Source: an uncultured Erysipelotrichaceae bacterium (GTDB taxonomy: Bacteria; Bacillota_I; Bacilli_A; Erysipelotrichales; Erysipelotrichaceae). Taken from it: 64,000 nucleotides of DNA. The DNA lies in the NCBI GenBank assembly GCA_947569705.1, contig CANOSP010000007.1, positions 18,395-82,394 of the forward strand. Direction: 5' to 3'. The position numbers were made by a program, and so were the translations under genes. Shown in pieces: positions 9,742 through 18,900 of the stretch. Numbering within the stretch: the first letter of the stretch is position 1; each line of letters begins with the position of its first letter. Under the pieces are notes generated by a model. That model ran no database searches and was not told the origin of the DNA. It saw only the letters and a program-made list of their open reading frames with translations.

Positions 9742-10002
9742 CTACAGCTCAACGGCTTTTTCAACGATTTCAACCAAACGGAAACGCTTTGTTGCTGACA
9801 ACGGACGAGTTTCCATAATCAATACCTTATCGCCGATTTTCGCTTCGTTCTTTTCGTCATGAGCCTTGAACTTCTTTGAATATTTTACACGCTTTCCGTA
9901 AATCGGATGCGTTTTCTTTGTTTCTACAATTACTGTGATCGTCTTGTCCATTTTATCGGAAATGACGGTACCACGGTATGTTTTACGGTTAGATCTTTCC
10001 AT
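9742..10002 (-). CDS. rpsQ: 30S ribosomal protein S17
   Basis: An early-binding 16S rRNA protein with an OB fold. At 86 residues it is normal; [20 protein letters not shown] and [20 protein letters not shown] are typical. It lies 14 nt after rpmC. Confidence 0.98.
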   Translation of the reverse strand: MERSNRKTYRGTVISDKMDKTITVIVETKKTHPIYGKRVKYSKKFKAHDEKNEAKIGDKVLIMETRPLSATKRFRLVEIVEKAVEL

Positions 10003-10016
10003 GCTTCATGATCCTC

Positions 10017-10217
10017 CTATTCCTGATTGGCAAGCTCACGCTCGCGTACCACTGTCTTGATACGTGCAATGTCTTTTTTCACTGTACGCATACGGGCTGT
10101 GTTGGTTAATTGACCGGTTGCTTGCTGGAAACGAAGATTGAAGAGTTCATCTTTAAGCGTTTCGATCTCTTGTAGTAATTCCGTATTGCTTTTTTCTCTG
10201 ATCTCTTTCGCTGTCAT
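10017..10217 (-). CDS. rpmC: 50S ribosomal protein L29
   Basis: L29 is a small helical protein beside the peptide exit tunnel that helps dock trigger factor and SRP. It is 66 residues long with [20 protein letters not shown] and [12 protein letters not shown]. Only two bases separate it from rplP, suggesting translational coupling. Confidence 0.98.
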   Translation of the reverse strand: MTAKEIREKSNTELLQEIETLKDELFNLRFQQATGQLTNTARMRTVKKDIARIKTVVRERELANQE

Positions 10218-10219
10218 AA

Positions 10220-10633
10220 TTACTTAACTCCTTTTCTAACAAATTTTGTTTTTACCGGTAATTTGTGAGAAGCAAGACGGAAAGCCTCACGTGCTACTTC
10301 TTCACTTACTCCCTCGATTTCAAACATGATACGGCCCGGCTTTACAACTGCTACCCATCCTTCAGGAGCACCTTTACCGGAACCCATACGTACTTCAAGC
10401 GGTTTTTTCGTAATTGCCAAATGCGGGAATATACGAATCCAAACCTTACCGCCACGCTTCATATAACGTGTCATCGCAATACGGGCAGCTTCTATTTGAC
10501 GGTTGCTTACATAAGCACCGGAATCTGCCATCAGACCGAATTCACCGAAGTTTACTTCACGGCCTGCCTTGCTGCGTCCTTCATAGCTCAAACGGTGAGG
10601 ACGTCTATATTTTGTTCTCTTTGGCATCAACAT
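10220..10633 (-). CDS. rplP: 50S ribosomal protein L16
   Basis: L16 helps position tRNA at the A and P sites. The protein is 137 residues and reads [20 protein letters not shown] at the start, with the conserved [19 protein letters not shown]. The ATG at 10633 has GGAGG 10 nt upstream; a second in-frame ATG two codons later gives the more usual MPKRTKYRR start. Confidence 0.98.
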   Translation of the reverse strand: MLMPKRTKYRRPHRLSYEGRSKAGREVNFGEFGLMADSGAYVSNRQIEAARIAMTRYMKRGGKVWIRIFPHLAITKKPLEVRMGSGKGAPEGWVAVVKPGRIMFEIEGVSEEVAREAFRLASHKLPVKTKFVRKGVK

Positions 10634-10636
10634 AGA

Positions 10637-11416
10637 TTAGTTTCCTCCTTCCGCTTTTGCCCCTTCTGCCTTAGCAGTGTTGTTGTTACGGTTATTGCGG
10701 TTTCCGCGATCATTACGTCCGCCGCGGTTATTACGGCGACGGCGATCGTTTACCGGATTTTTTGGTGCTTCCGGTTCCGTTACCATTTGTCCCGGTAATA
10801 CTTCACCGCGGCAAATCCACACTTTAACGCCAAGACGTCCGTAGGTTGTGCTTGCTTCTTCCCATGCGTAGTCAATATCCGCACGCAGTGTATGAAGCGG
10901 AACGACACCTTCGGAATAGCCTTCGGTACGCGCCATATCAGCTCCGCCCAAACGTCCGGATACGCTGGTTTTAATACCCTTTGCACCGGCACGCATTGTA
11001 CGCTGGATTGCTTTTTTCTGGCATGTACGGAAGCTTGCACGCTGCTCTAACTGATCGGCGATGCTTCTTGCGACCAAGCGCGCATCCAAATCAGGATTAG
11101 CGATTTCAAGCACTTTTACATAGACATTTTTCTTTGTCAGTTTTTCTAATTTCTTTTTCAAGTTTTCAATATTTTCACCGTTGGTACCGATGATCACACC
11201 CGGACGAGCGGTACGGATCATGATTTCCACACGGTTTTTTGAACGCTCGATTTCAACACGGCTGACGGAAGCTGCTTTGCATTCCTGCATGATGAATTCA
11301 CGAATTTTTACGTCTTCTAACAGTAAATCAGCATAGTCCTTGTCTGCAAACCATCTTGATTCCCAATCACGAATGATTCCGACACGCATGCCGATCGGGC
11401 TTACTTTCTGTCCCAT
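10637..11416 (-). CDS. rpsC: 30S ribosomal protein S3 with an Arg/Asn-rich tail
   Basis: S3 forms part of the mRNA entry tunnel and has helicase-assisting residues. The N-terminal KH domain ([40 protein letters not shown]) and the C-terminal domain ([20 protein letters not shown]) are complete by about residue 215. The remaining 40 or so residues are a low-complexity tail rich in Arg, Asn and Gly ([20 protein letters not shown]). The total of 259 is therefore longer than the usual 215-220. It follows rplV by 11 nt. Confidence 0.98.
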   Translation of the reverse strand: MGQKVSPIGMRVGIIRDWESRWFADKDYADLLLEDVKIREFIMQECKAASVSRVEIERSKNRVEIMIRTARPGVIIGTNGENIENLKKKLEKLTKKNVYVKVLEIANPDLDARLVARSIADQLEQRASFRTCQKKAIQRTMRAGAKGIKTSVSGRLGGADMARTEGYSEGVVPLHTLRADIDYAWEEASTTYGRLGVKVWICRGEVLPGQMVTEPEAPKNPVNDRRRRNNRGGRNDRGNRNNRNNNTAKAEGAKAEGGN

Positions 11417-11427
11417 GGGCTACCTCC

Positions 11428-11763
11428 TTAATCACGCTCGTCAACCACAACAGTAATGTGGCTGGTGCGTTTGTGGATCGCACTTGCAGATCCTTTGGCA
11501 CGTGGCATAAAACGCTTTAAGGTAACACCCTCGTTTGCATAACATGCTTTCACGTACAGTTTTTCTTCATCCATTTCGTTATTATTTACGGCATTGCTAA
11601 CCGCAGATTTTAAAACCTTTGCGATTGCCTCAGCTGCTACATTCGGTGTAAACTTCAAAATTGCGGCAGCTTCATCTGCGTTTTTCCCACGAATCAGGTC
11701 TAATACTAAGCGAGCCTTTCTAGGTGGGATACGTAATGTTTTTGCTGTTGCTTTTACTTCCAT
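11428..11763 (-). CDS. rplV: 50S ribosomal protein L22
   Basis: L22 lines the peptide exit tunnel; its beta-hairpin can carry macrolide resistance changes. The 111-residue protein has the [20 protein letters not shown] block and the tunnel loop around [20 protein letters not shown] use the ATG at 11763, 8 nt after AGGAGG, rather than the GTG immediately before it at 11766. Confidence 0.97.
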   Translation of the reverse strand: MEVKATAKTLRIPPRKARLVLDLIRGKNADEAAAILKFTPNVAAEAIAKVLKSAVSNAVNNNEMDEEKLYVKACYANEGVTLKRFMPRAKGSASAIHKRTSHITVVVDERD

Positions 11764-11775
11764 CACTAATTCCTC

Positions 11776-12054
11776 CTATCGTTTCGCTTTCTTGTCATCG
11801 TCACCGTGTACCGCAAATTTACGGGTCGGAACGAATTCACCTAATTTGTGTCCTACCATATCTTCCGTTACGTAAACCGGTAAATGCTCTTTACCGTTGT
11901 AAACAGCAAATGTATGCTCTACAAAGCTTGGGAAGATTGTTGATCGACGTGACCATGTTTTGATTACTTCTTTTTTACCGGCAGCATTCAGCGCTTCCAC
12001 TTTTTTCATCAAGTGATCATCACAGAATGGGCCTTTTTTCAAGCTACGACTCAT
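11776..12054 (-). CDS. rpsS: 30S ribosomal protein S19
   Basis: S19 complexes with S13 in the 30S head. The 92-residue protein begins [20 protein letters not shown] and contains [20 protein letters not shown]. It is 20 nt after rplB, in S10-operon order, with GGAGG before the start. Confidence 0.98.
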   Translation of the reverse strand: MSRSLKKGPFCDDHLMKKVEALNAAGKKEVIKTWSRRSTIFPSFVEHTFAVYNGKEHLPVYVTEDMVGHKLGEFVPTRKFAVHGDDDKKAKR

Positions 12055-12074
12055 TTTACCATTTCCTCCTTCGC

Positions 12075-12908
12075 TTATTTACCGTTACGACGACGTACGA
12101 TTAATTTCGTAGATGCTTTCTTCGCTTTGCGTGTTTTCACACCCATAGCTTTCTTGCCCCACGGAGTCATCGGTGATTTACGTCCTACCGGAGTACGACC
12201 TTCACCACCGCCGTGCGGGTGATCGTTCGGGTTCATTACGGAACCGCGGACTGTCGGACGAATACCTCTCCAACGATTACGTCCTGCTTTACCGTAGTTT
12301 ACTAAGGAATGATCCTCATTGCCGACAACACCGATAGTTGCGCGGCAGTTGCTTAACACTTTACGAACCTCGCCTGATGCCAAGCGCAGTGTAACGTATT
12401 TTTCTTCAATACCGAGAATCTGAGCAGATGTACCGGCAGAACGTGCCATCTGTCCGCCCTTACCGGGCTTTAATTCAACGTTGTGTACAACCGTACCTTC
12501 AGGCATATCGCGAAGCTCTAAAGCGTTTCCGACTTTAATATCGCTTCCCTTTCCTGATTCTACGCTCATACCTACGGTTAAGCCCTTCGGTGCTAAGATG
12601 TAACGTTTTTCACCGTCTGCATAGTTCAGCAGTGCAATGTTGGCACTGCGGTTCGGATCATATTCAATCGTTGCGACTTTAGCAGGAATTCCGTCCTTAT
12701 TACGCTTAAAGTCGATGATTCGATATGCTCTTTTATGTCCGCCGCCTTGATGACGAGTAGTGATGCGACCGTTATTATTACGACCGCCTTTGCTCTTTAA
12801 CGGAGCAAGTAAACTTTTTTCCGGCTTGTTTGTTGTGATTTCCTCATATGTCAAGCTGGTCATACCACGACGACCGGGCGTGGTTGGCTTATATTTTCTG
12901 ATTGCCAT
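12075..12908 (-). CDS. rplB: 50S ribosomal protein L2
   Basis: L2 is required for subunit association and peptidyl transferase assembly. The 277-residue protein has the [19 protein letters not shown] block, the OB and SH3-like domains, and the catalytic-centre motif [15 protein letters not shown] with the conserved His. A 53-nt gap separates it from rplW. Confidence 0.99.
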   Translation of the reverse strand: MAIRKYKPTTPGRRGMTSLTYEEITTNKPEKSLLAPLKSKGGRNNNGRITTRHQGGGHKRAYRIIDFKRNKDGIPAKVATIEYDPNRSANIALLNYADGEKRYILAPKGLTVGMSVESGKGSDIKVGNALELRDMPEGTVVHNVELKPGKGGQMARSAGTSAQILGIEEKYVTLRLASGEVRKVLSNCRATIGVVGNEDHSLVNYGKAGRNRWRGIRPTVRGSVMNPNDHPHGGGEGRTPVGRKSPMTPWGKKAMGVKTRKAKKASTKLIVRRRNGK

Positions 12909-12961
12909 TGATATCCTCCTTACGCATTATTTATACAGGAAATAGCGTGCTTCTCCCTGAT

Positions 12962-13258
12962 TTATTTCGCTTCCGCTTCGCCGAACAGATCAATATCCTG
13001 TCCTGCCTTGATTTTTACATAGGCCTTGCGGACCGCTTTGGTCTTGCCGATGTAACGTCCCACTCTTTTTGTTTTCGGACGTACATTTACAACATTTACT
13101 TTATCAACATCAACATGGAAAATGTTTTCCACTGCCTGTTTGATCAGAATTTTGTTTGAACCCTTTTTTACTTCAAAGGTTACTACATTGTTTTCGTCCA
13201 TATATCTCATTGTTTTTTCTGTGATAATCGGACGGATAATAATATCTTTATAGTTCAT
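12962..13258 (-). CDS. rplW: 50S ribosomal protein L23
   Basis: L23 sits at the tunnel exit and is the main docking site for trigger factor and SRP. The 98-residue protein starts [20 protein letters not shown] and has the conserved VENIFHVDVDKVNVVNVRPK. Its ATG shares a base with the rplD stop (TAATG), so the two are translationally coupled. Confidence 0.98.
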   Translation of the reverse strand: MNYKDIIIRPIITEKTMRYMDENNVVTFEVKKGSNKILIKQAVENIFHVDVDKVNVVNVRPKTKRVGRYIGKTKAVRKAYVKIKAGQDIDLFGEAEAK

Positions 13259-13887
13259 TATCCTAATGCCTCCTCAACATGCTTCACAGCAGCTTCTGTG
13301 AACACGATTTTGTTTGCATTAACGATATCATATACATTGATACCATCCGCAGTCAGCATCATCATTGTCGGAATGTTGCGCATCGAGCAGAATGCGTTCT
13401 CGAAGTCTTCATCCGGTGCTACAACAAACAATGTTTTGTTGCAGGCATTGATATTGCTGATAATTTGAACGAACGCCTTTGTTTTCGGCTCTGCCAGCTT
13501 AAGTGCATCAACAACAGTCATATTGCTTTCTGCTACCTTTTCACTCAAGACTGATTTCAGTGCCAAACGACGTACTTTTTTGTTTAGCTTGTAGCTGTAG
13601 CTTCTCGGTGTCGGTCCGAATACGGTACCGCCGCCGCGCCACTGCGGAGCACGCGTTGAACCCTGACGGGCACGACCGGTTCCTTTTTGACGCCATGGCT
13701 TGCGACCGCCGCCGCGTACTTCGCTGCGACCTTTTGTGTCGTGTGTGCCTTGACGCATACATGCGCGCTGCATGATGATGGCATCAAATATTGCCTGCTG
13801 ATTTGGCTCGATGCCAAATACTTCAGGGCTAAGAGTGATTTCGTGCAGCTCCTTACCCTCTTGGTTTAATACTACCGTTTTAGGCAT
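13258..13887 (-). CDS. rplD: 50S ribosomal protein L4
   Basis: L4 binds domain I of 23S rRNA and reaches into the exit tunnel; in E. coli it also autoregulates the S10 operon. The 209-residue protein has the conserved extended loop [20 protein letters not shown] and the [17 protein letters not shown] block. It lies 3 nt after rplC and overlaps rplW by one base. Confidence 0.98.
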   Translation of the reverse strand: MPKTVVLNQEGKELHEITLSPEVFGIEPNQQAIFDAIIMQRACMRQGTHDTKGRSEVRGGGRKPWRQKGTGRARQGSTRAPQWRGGGTVFGPTPRSYSYKLNKKVRRLALKSVLSEKVAESNMTVVDALKLAEPKTKAFVQIISNINACNKTLFVVAPDEDFENAFCSMRNIPTMMMLTADGINVYDIVNANKIVFTEAAVKHVEEALG

Positions 13888-13890
13888 CTG

Positions 13891-14580
13891 TTATTCCTCC
13901 TCGCTTCTGTTATACTGAACTAATGTCGGTGCCGGTTTTGCTTTCTTAGCACATTTTGCGCTGCAAACCATTACCATACCACGTTTCGGTCCGGGAACAT
14001 TTCCCTTAATCAATAAGCAGTTGTTCTCTACATCTACTTTAACGATTTGTAAATTTTGATTGGTTGTGCGGTATCCGCCTTCCTGACCTGCCATGATCGT
14101 ACCCTTTAAGATTTTACCTTGGCGGGAAGTAATACCGTTGGTTGCTAAGGAACCGATATGACGATGATGTCCTGAACCGTGAGATTTAGGACCGATTTTC
14201 GCATTGTTGCGAACAACCGTACCGTTATATCCTTTACCCTTACTTGTTCCGATCACATCAACGATGTCACCGTCATTGAAAATATCAACTTTAACTTCTG
14301 TGCCTAATTCCAAGCCGTTAAATTCCTCAGCTTTGAATTCTCTCGCAAAACGCTTCGGTGCGGTATTCGCTTTTGCCGCATGTCCCTTGCACGCTTTGGT
14401 TGCACGTCTTTCTTTTACATCTTCAAACCCTAATTGAACTGCTTCATAGCCATCGTTTTCATTTGTTTTCTTCTGTAAAACGATATTCGGTGTAGCCTCA
14501 ACTACGGTTACCGGGATCAATACTCCATCTTCAGTGAAAACCTGAGTCATCCCTAACTTACGTCCTAAGATTCCTTTCAT
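13891..14580 (-). CDS. rplC: 50S ribosomal protein L3
   Basis: L3 initiates 50S assembly and reaches the peptidyl transferase centre. The start is MKGILGRKLGMTQVFTEDGV, and the central KSHGSGHHRHIGSLATNG is diagnostic. At 229 residues it is about 20 longer than the usual 209; the extra is a C-terminal tail containing CSAKCAKKAKPAP. It is 11 nt after rpsJ. Confidence 0.98.
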   Translation of the reverse strand: MKGILGRKLGMTQVFTEDGVLIPVTVVEATPNIVLQKKTNENDGYEAVQLGFEDVKERRATKACKGHAAKANTAPKRFAREFKAEEFNGLELGTEVKVDIFNDGDIVDVIGTSKGKGYNGTVVRNNAKIGPKSHGSGHHRHIGSLATNGITSRQGKILKGTIMAGQEGGYRTTNQNLQIVKVDVENNCLLIKGNVPGPKRGMVMVCSAKCAKKAKPAPTLVQYNRSEEE

Positions 14581-14591
14581 GCTGCCACCTC

Positions 14592-14903
14592 CTAAAGTTT
14601 GATCTCGATGTCAACACCGCTCGGCAATTCCAAACGACTTAATGAGTCGATTGTTTCTGCTGTAGGTCCGACAATTTCAATTAAACGCTTATGCGTTCTT
14701 ACCTCAAATTGCTCACGTGAGTCTTTGTATTTGTGCACCGCACGCAGGATTGTTACTACCTGTTTTTCAGTCGGGAGCGGTACCGGCCCAACGATCTTTT
14801 TTGCACCGTGAGATTGTGCTGCCTGAACGATCTTTTCTGCAGAAGCATCTAAGATTCTGTGTTCATAAGCCTTTAAGCGAATTCTTACGCTGTTTTTTGC
14901 CAT
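14592..14903 (-). CDS. rpsJ: 30S ribosomal protein S10
   Basis: S10 is a 30S head protein and, as NusE, a partner of NusB in antitermination. The 103-residue protein begins [20 protein letters not shown] and contains [20 protein letters not shown] and [11 protein letters not shown]. It is the first gene of the cluster, preceded by AGGAG, a structured leader of about 120 nt and a good promoter. Confidence 0.98.
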   Translation of the reverse strand: MAKNSVRIRLKAYEHRILDASAEKIVQAAQSHGAKKIVGPVPLPTEKQVVTILRAVHKYKDSREQFEVRTHKRLIEIVGPTAETIDSLSRLELPSGVDIEIKL

Positions 14904-15023
14904 GAATTTTTCTCCTTTCGTCTATATCTGGATAGACTCGCTCAATGCGAATTCCCTGACACACTGCATTCATGACAACGCTTATCGGTGTGTCAGCAAC
15001 CTCGCACGTCCACGCGGTCGTGC
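14904..15023 (-). promoter_or_regulatory. Structured 5' leader of the rpsJ (S10) transcript
   Basis: About 120 nt of noncoding leader contains two clear hairpins on the minus strand. The first has arms GCACG / CGTGC with a further CC/GG pairing (15004-15023). The second is a perfect 9-bp stem CTGACACAC / GTGTGTCAG enclosing 23 nt (14956-14996). Neither is followed by a T run, so this does not look like a terminator. A role in autoregulation by a ribosomal protein is plausible but inferred. Confidence 0.55.
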
Positions 15024-15027
15024 AAAT

Positions 15028-15056
15028 ATTCTATCATAATATACCTATGATTACAA
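15028..15056 (-). promoter_or_regulatory. Main promoter of the ribosomal protein cluster
   Basis: On the minus strand -35 TTGTAA (15051-15056) and -10 TAGAAT (15028-15033) are separated by exactly 17 nt, with a TG just before the -10. It lies about 125 nt upstream of rpsJ and nothing else on the minus strand lies between. Confidence 0.8.
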
Positions 15057-15186
15057 GCATAAATTTTATTTTCTTACCGCTAACAATTCCACCGGTCACT
15101 ATTTTCAGTTATTATAATTTATTTTGTATGCGTCTCTATGGTTACGCCAGCGCTTTAAGCTATAGTTTTGACTGTTTAAATTATAA

Positions 15187-15657
15187 ATGTTATTACCGGG
15201 AAAAGAAGTAAGAGAGAATAAAAGAAAATTCAATAAGCACTTAAATCGCTTTATTAGCTACCCTCTATTACTCGATCTTGTCTTAAAGTCTTTTGCTAAA
15301 CTTATTGAAGCCTATCTTATCAAAGATCGCTATCTTCTCTTTAACTCCTGTTGCGATTTCTATTATTAAAAGAAGGATTTCAACGATGTTCTTTGTTTTA
15401 TCAGAAAATCTAAAATATCAGAAATGATTTCTGTGTATAAGATGCTTTATAATTGGTCAGATGAAATTCTTAAGTCATTTATTGTTGCAAATGGTAAAAG
15501 GTTAGCTAAAAGCATTATGGAATCATTTAATTCTATTGTCAAATTCATCAACAAAACCGAGAACGGCTATGTTATTTTTACTCGTTTTTGTAATCGCTGT
15601 ATGTATTGTATGAATAAAGATGCAATTTTTGATCTTGCCGCCAGCATAATCCTATAA
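15187..15657 (+). pseudogene. 3' remnant of an ISL3-family transposase
   Basis: Two open segments in the same frame are separated by one TAA at 15367-15369. The first contains RKFNKHLNRFISYPLLLDL and AYLIKDRYLLFN; the second contains YNWSDEILKSFIVANGKRLA, ESFNSIVKFINKTENGY and FTRFCNRCMYCMNK. Both match the C-terminal part of ISL3-type DDE transposases, and the text reads sensibly across the stop. The N-terminal half with the zinc-finger and first catalytic Asp is missing. I see no matching terminal inverted repeats, so this is a dead fragment. Family assignment is from motif memory. Confidence 0.75.
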
Positions 15658-15780
15658 AGATGAAAGGTCATAAAAGAGGCTCATATAACAAACACAACTC
15701 TTTAATTTTGATACATGTTATTTGACACTAAAAAAGGTAGCGGATATTCATTTTCTTACTTATCCTCTACCTTTTTGAAA

Positions 15781-15871
15781 CCCTATGATAATTTAGAGCC
15801 TGCCTTCATCTTGTCTTTACCCTATTTTTATTTAGAGCGTTTTTTGATGAAGTCCTACCTTAATTTAGAGT
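15781..15871. repeat. Three short direct repeats, about 19 bp each
   Basis: Copies at 15781-15799, 15820-15838 and 15853-15871 share CCTA followed by a few variable bases and ATTTAGAG. Spacing is 39 and 33 nt. They lie between the transposase remnant and the end of the GH89 gene. Function is unknown. Confidence 0.5.
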
Positions 15872-15879
15872 CCTTTTTT

Positions 15880-15908
15880 AAGATGAATCAATCAAATTGA
15901 TTCATCTT
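15880..15908. repeat. 13-bp-arm palindrome overlapping the GH89 stop codon
   Basis: Arms AAGATGAATCAAT and ATTGATTCATCTT flank a 3-nt loop. The GH89 stop codon and last codons lie inside the arms. On the minus strand an A run, not a T run, follows, so it is not a canonical terminator; it could protect the 3' end of the message. Confidence 0.6.
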
Positions 15909-18900
15909 CCAGCACCTTTTCCATTTTCTTGGTTACGAAGATCAATACTGCTCCAAGTAAGATGAATGCTGGAATACTGCTCGCTGTTACCGGCTGTGTT
16001 GCCGTGTCAACGATCGGAGAATCACTGGATACAATTGCATAATATGAATTATGGTTTGTTGTAAATGTGATATATCCGTCCACTACTTTAGATGGTATTG
16101 TTGTTGCTTTTCCGTCATCAGAAATATATACAATACCCAGATAGCGTTTTGCTTTCAACTCGTCATCTAATTTAATCTTAACCGTAATGTTTCCTTCCGG
16201 TGTATATGTTACACCATTGCGCAGCATATAAATGTTGAAGATTTTTTCAAATTTATACTTCGCAACTGCATCTTTGTTTGTGATTTTCGCAATGATGTTT
16301 GCTTTTACATCAGCTACTAAATCCTCAACAATCAACACAACATCAGATGGGAACTTACCAATAACACTTACATTGTTTTTGTTGTTATCAATTTGAGTTA
16401 CATTACCCGGTTTAATTGGCTTATTCGGTTCAACCGGATTTGGGATAACCGGTTTGCCTGGTTTATTCGGTTGATCAGGTTTACCTGGATTATCCGGTGT
16501 ACCCGGCTTGTTTGGCTGATCAGGATTGTCAGGTGTATCAGGAGTATCCGGTGTGTCTGGGTTTGACGGATCATTTGATTTGAGTTTCAAACCTTCGATT
16601 GCTTCCTCAATATCAATAATACATTCGTTTACCTCGCTCAAAGATACAACATCTTTCTTAGCTACTGCCTCCGCACGTTCGATGACCGCTGTCAACACTT
16701 CCCATGTAGAAGGTACGTAATCCTCCTCCTTCAATGCCTTTGCTTTTGCGATTGCTTCCTGTAACGCTGCCAAATCAGAAGGCTGTGCTTTTTTCTGAAG
16801 CTTCGCAATTGCATTTTCGATCGCCTTTGCCATAGCGTCTACAACATCCTGCTCATTGATTTTCTTATCACGTATTACAGCATCAATCGCTTCCTCTACC
16901 GCACTGAAATCCATATAATCATTCGGATTTAAAATCTCGGCCTTACGAATTGCTTCATCTACCTTTGTATAATCGGCATCCTTATAGATAAGCTTTGCCA
17001 TCACTTCACGAAGTGTAGCACATGCGGTATCCACTTCATTCTGCGTTGCCCCTTCTGCTTGCTCGACCTGTAATGCGTTTTCCAAGGCCTGTTCAAGCAG
17101 CGTCCAGCTGTCAGCCGTATAAAGTGCTTCAGATAAATCTTTCGCCTCTGCGATCGCAGCACTCAAATCGGATGTATTCGCCTTGAATTTTATTCCTTTG
17201 ACAATCAGCTCCTGAACGGATACGGAATTCCGCTTACCGCCGGATTCTAATTGTACATCAGTTAAATACAGCTTTACATAGCGTGCCAAGACATGATCGA
17301 GTTCATACACATCCTCATCACCCGGCAATGCATTCGTTTTCTTTTCTCCGACCTTTGTCCATGTTACATTATCCTCGCTGATATAAACCTCATAGTGATG
17401 CCAAATATTACCACCGAAAACCACTTGAATCTGTGAAACCTCATACAGCTTTTCTAAATCAACCACTGCCCAACCCGGAGTGATCGTTTCCTCATACGGT
17501 TTTCCGGTTGCGCTTAAGCGACCTGCATTCCAATGGGTATCCAAGCTGCCGTCTGTTAAGCGCTCGCTGTTGCCTGAGGGATCATTGTGAGCCGTTACCG
17601 TTTTATGCAGGGCAACATTAGGAGTTGTTTTTAAATCCAACGCGACAAGCGCATCATATAGTGCCCAATAAACGGTTCCTGCCTCATCCGGATTCGCACC
17701 GTTTTCATAAGAGGTTGTCGCATCGCTCAGCGCTGTCTCAAACGGCTTTATTGCCTCTTGAGCCGCATTATCAATATTCAATGTCGCCGCAAAATCAAGC
17801 AATGTTTTGAGCTGTACCAAATCAGGAAGAATACGCTCACCGTATGCACGCACCTCACCGAGCTGTAACGCCTTCGTATCATCAGCTGCCACTACCTTGA
17901 TATAGCGTGCAATCGCTGCCTCTAACGGATAATTAATCCCTGCTTCATCCTCGTTTCCAGCTTTCTTTTCACCGACCTTCACCCATGTATTTTTATCATT
18001 GCTGATATAAACACTGTAGCCGCAGCTCTGAGCATTCGATACGATATTGAGCTTAGATAATTGGAATTCACCGATCAAATCGATCATCACCTCAGCATCT
18101 GCTCCCGCAAGCTCTAAAATAGTATCCTTATCACCGTCATTTACCGTATTGACATTCTCATTGGCAGGCGATGCCTCACCAAAGCCCGGCAAAGCGACAT
18201 TTCCGATATTCGGATCAAGTTCTCCGCTGATTGCGCATTCATCTAATACACGCTGTGCAATCATCTGAATTTCTGCCGCCGAATCCTTCGCGGTTCTTGT
18301 ATAATTCTGCTTCGATAAATTCCATTTCCAATAGACATCAAAGTAATCACTCTTTGATAAATTACCGTTGCTCACTGAAGCGTTGTTTTCTAAATTATCG
18401 GCTACACGATTCAAATATTCACTCCAAATAGCGGTATTCAAATCCTTAAAAATACCTTCATAATTGCGCCAGCCGTAATCCTTTAAGCCACCGTGTGAAT
18501 TTCGTGAGCCCCAAGAGGTAATCAGCGCCTTAGCGCCCATTTCAAAAGAATCCACCGCAAAATCATCATATGCGCTTCCTCGGTCCGTTGCCTTGCCGAT
18601 CCATTCACCGCCGAGCTGCTCCTGTTGCGTCGACGCTACCTCATTCAATACATCAAAGGCATTCAGGAATTCATCCTTTAATGTCTTAAACTCTGCCACA
18701 GTATCTGTCGATCGTGCGTCTAGGACCTCATTGTATTTCAATACTGCATAATTGCTTACTTGTTGACGCATGATTTCTGTAATATCATATAAATAGCATT
18801 CACTGTCTTTAAATTTATCAAAATCCTCTAATAATAAGCGCAGTGCACTTTCCAGATTTTCCGCACCATACGGAATTGTTTGCTTTCCGTAATCCTGCGG

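Noticed and set aside
10265..10798. 177-residue plus-strand ORF opposite rplP and rpsC
   Set aside because: It is the mirror of conserved ribosomal genes, so its length reflects their codon bias.
15880..15908. Palindrome as an intrinsic terminator of the GH89 gene
   Set aside because: On the minus strand an A run follows the stem, not a T run, and the stop codon lies inside the arm.
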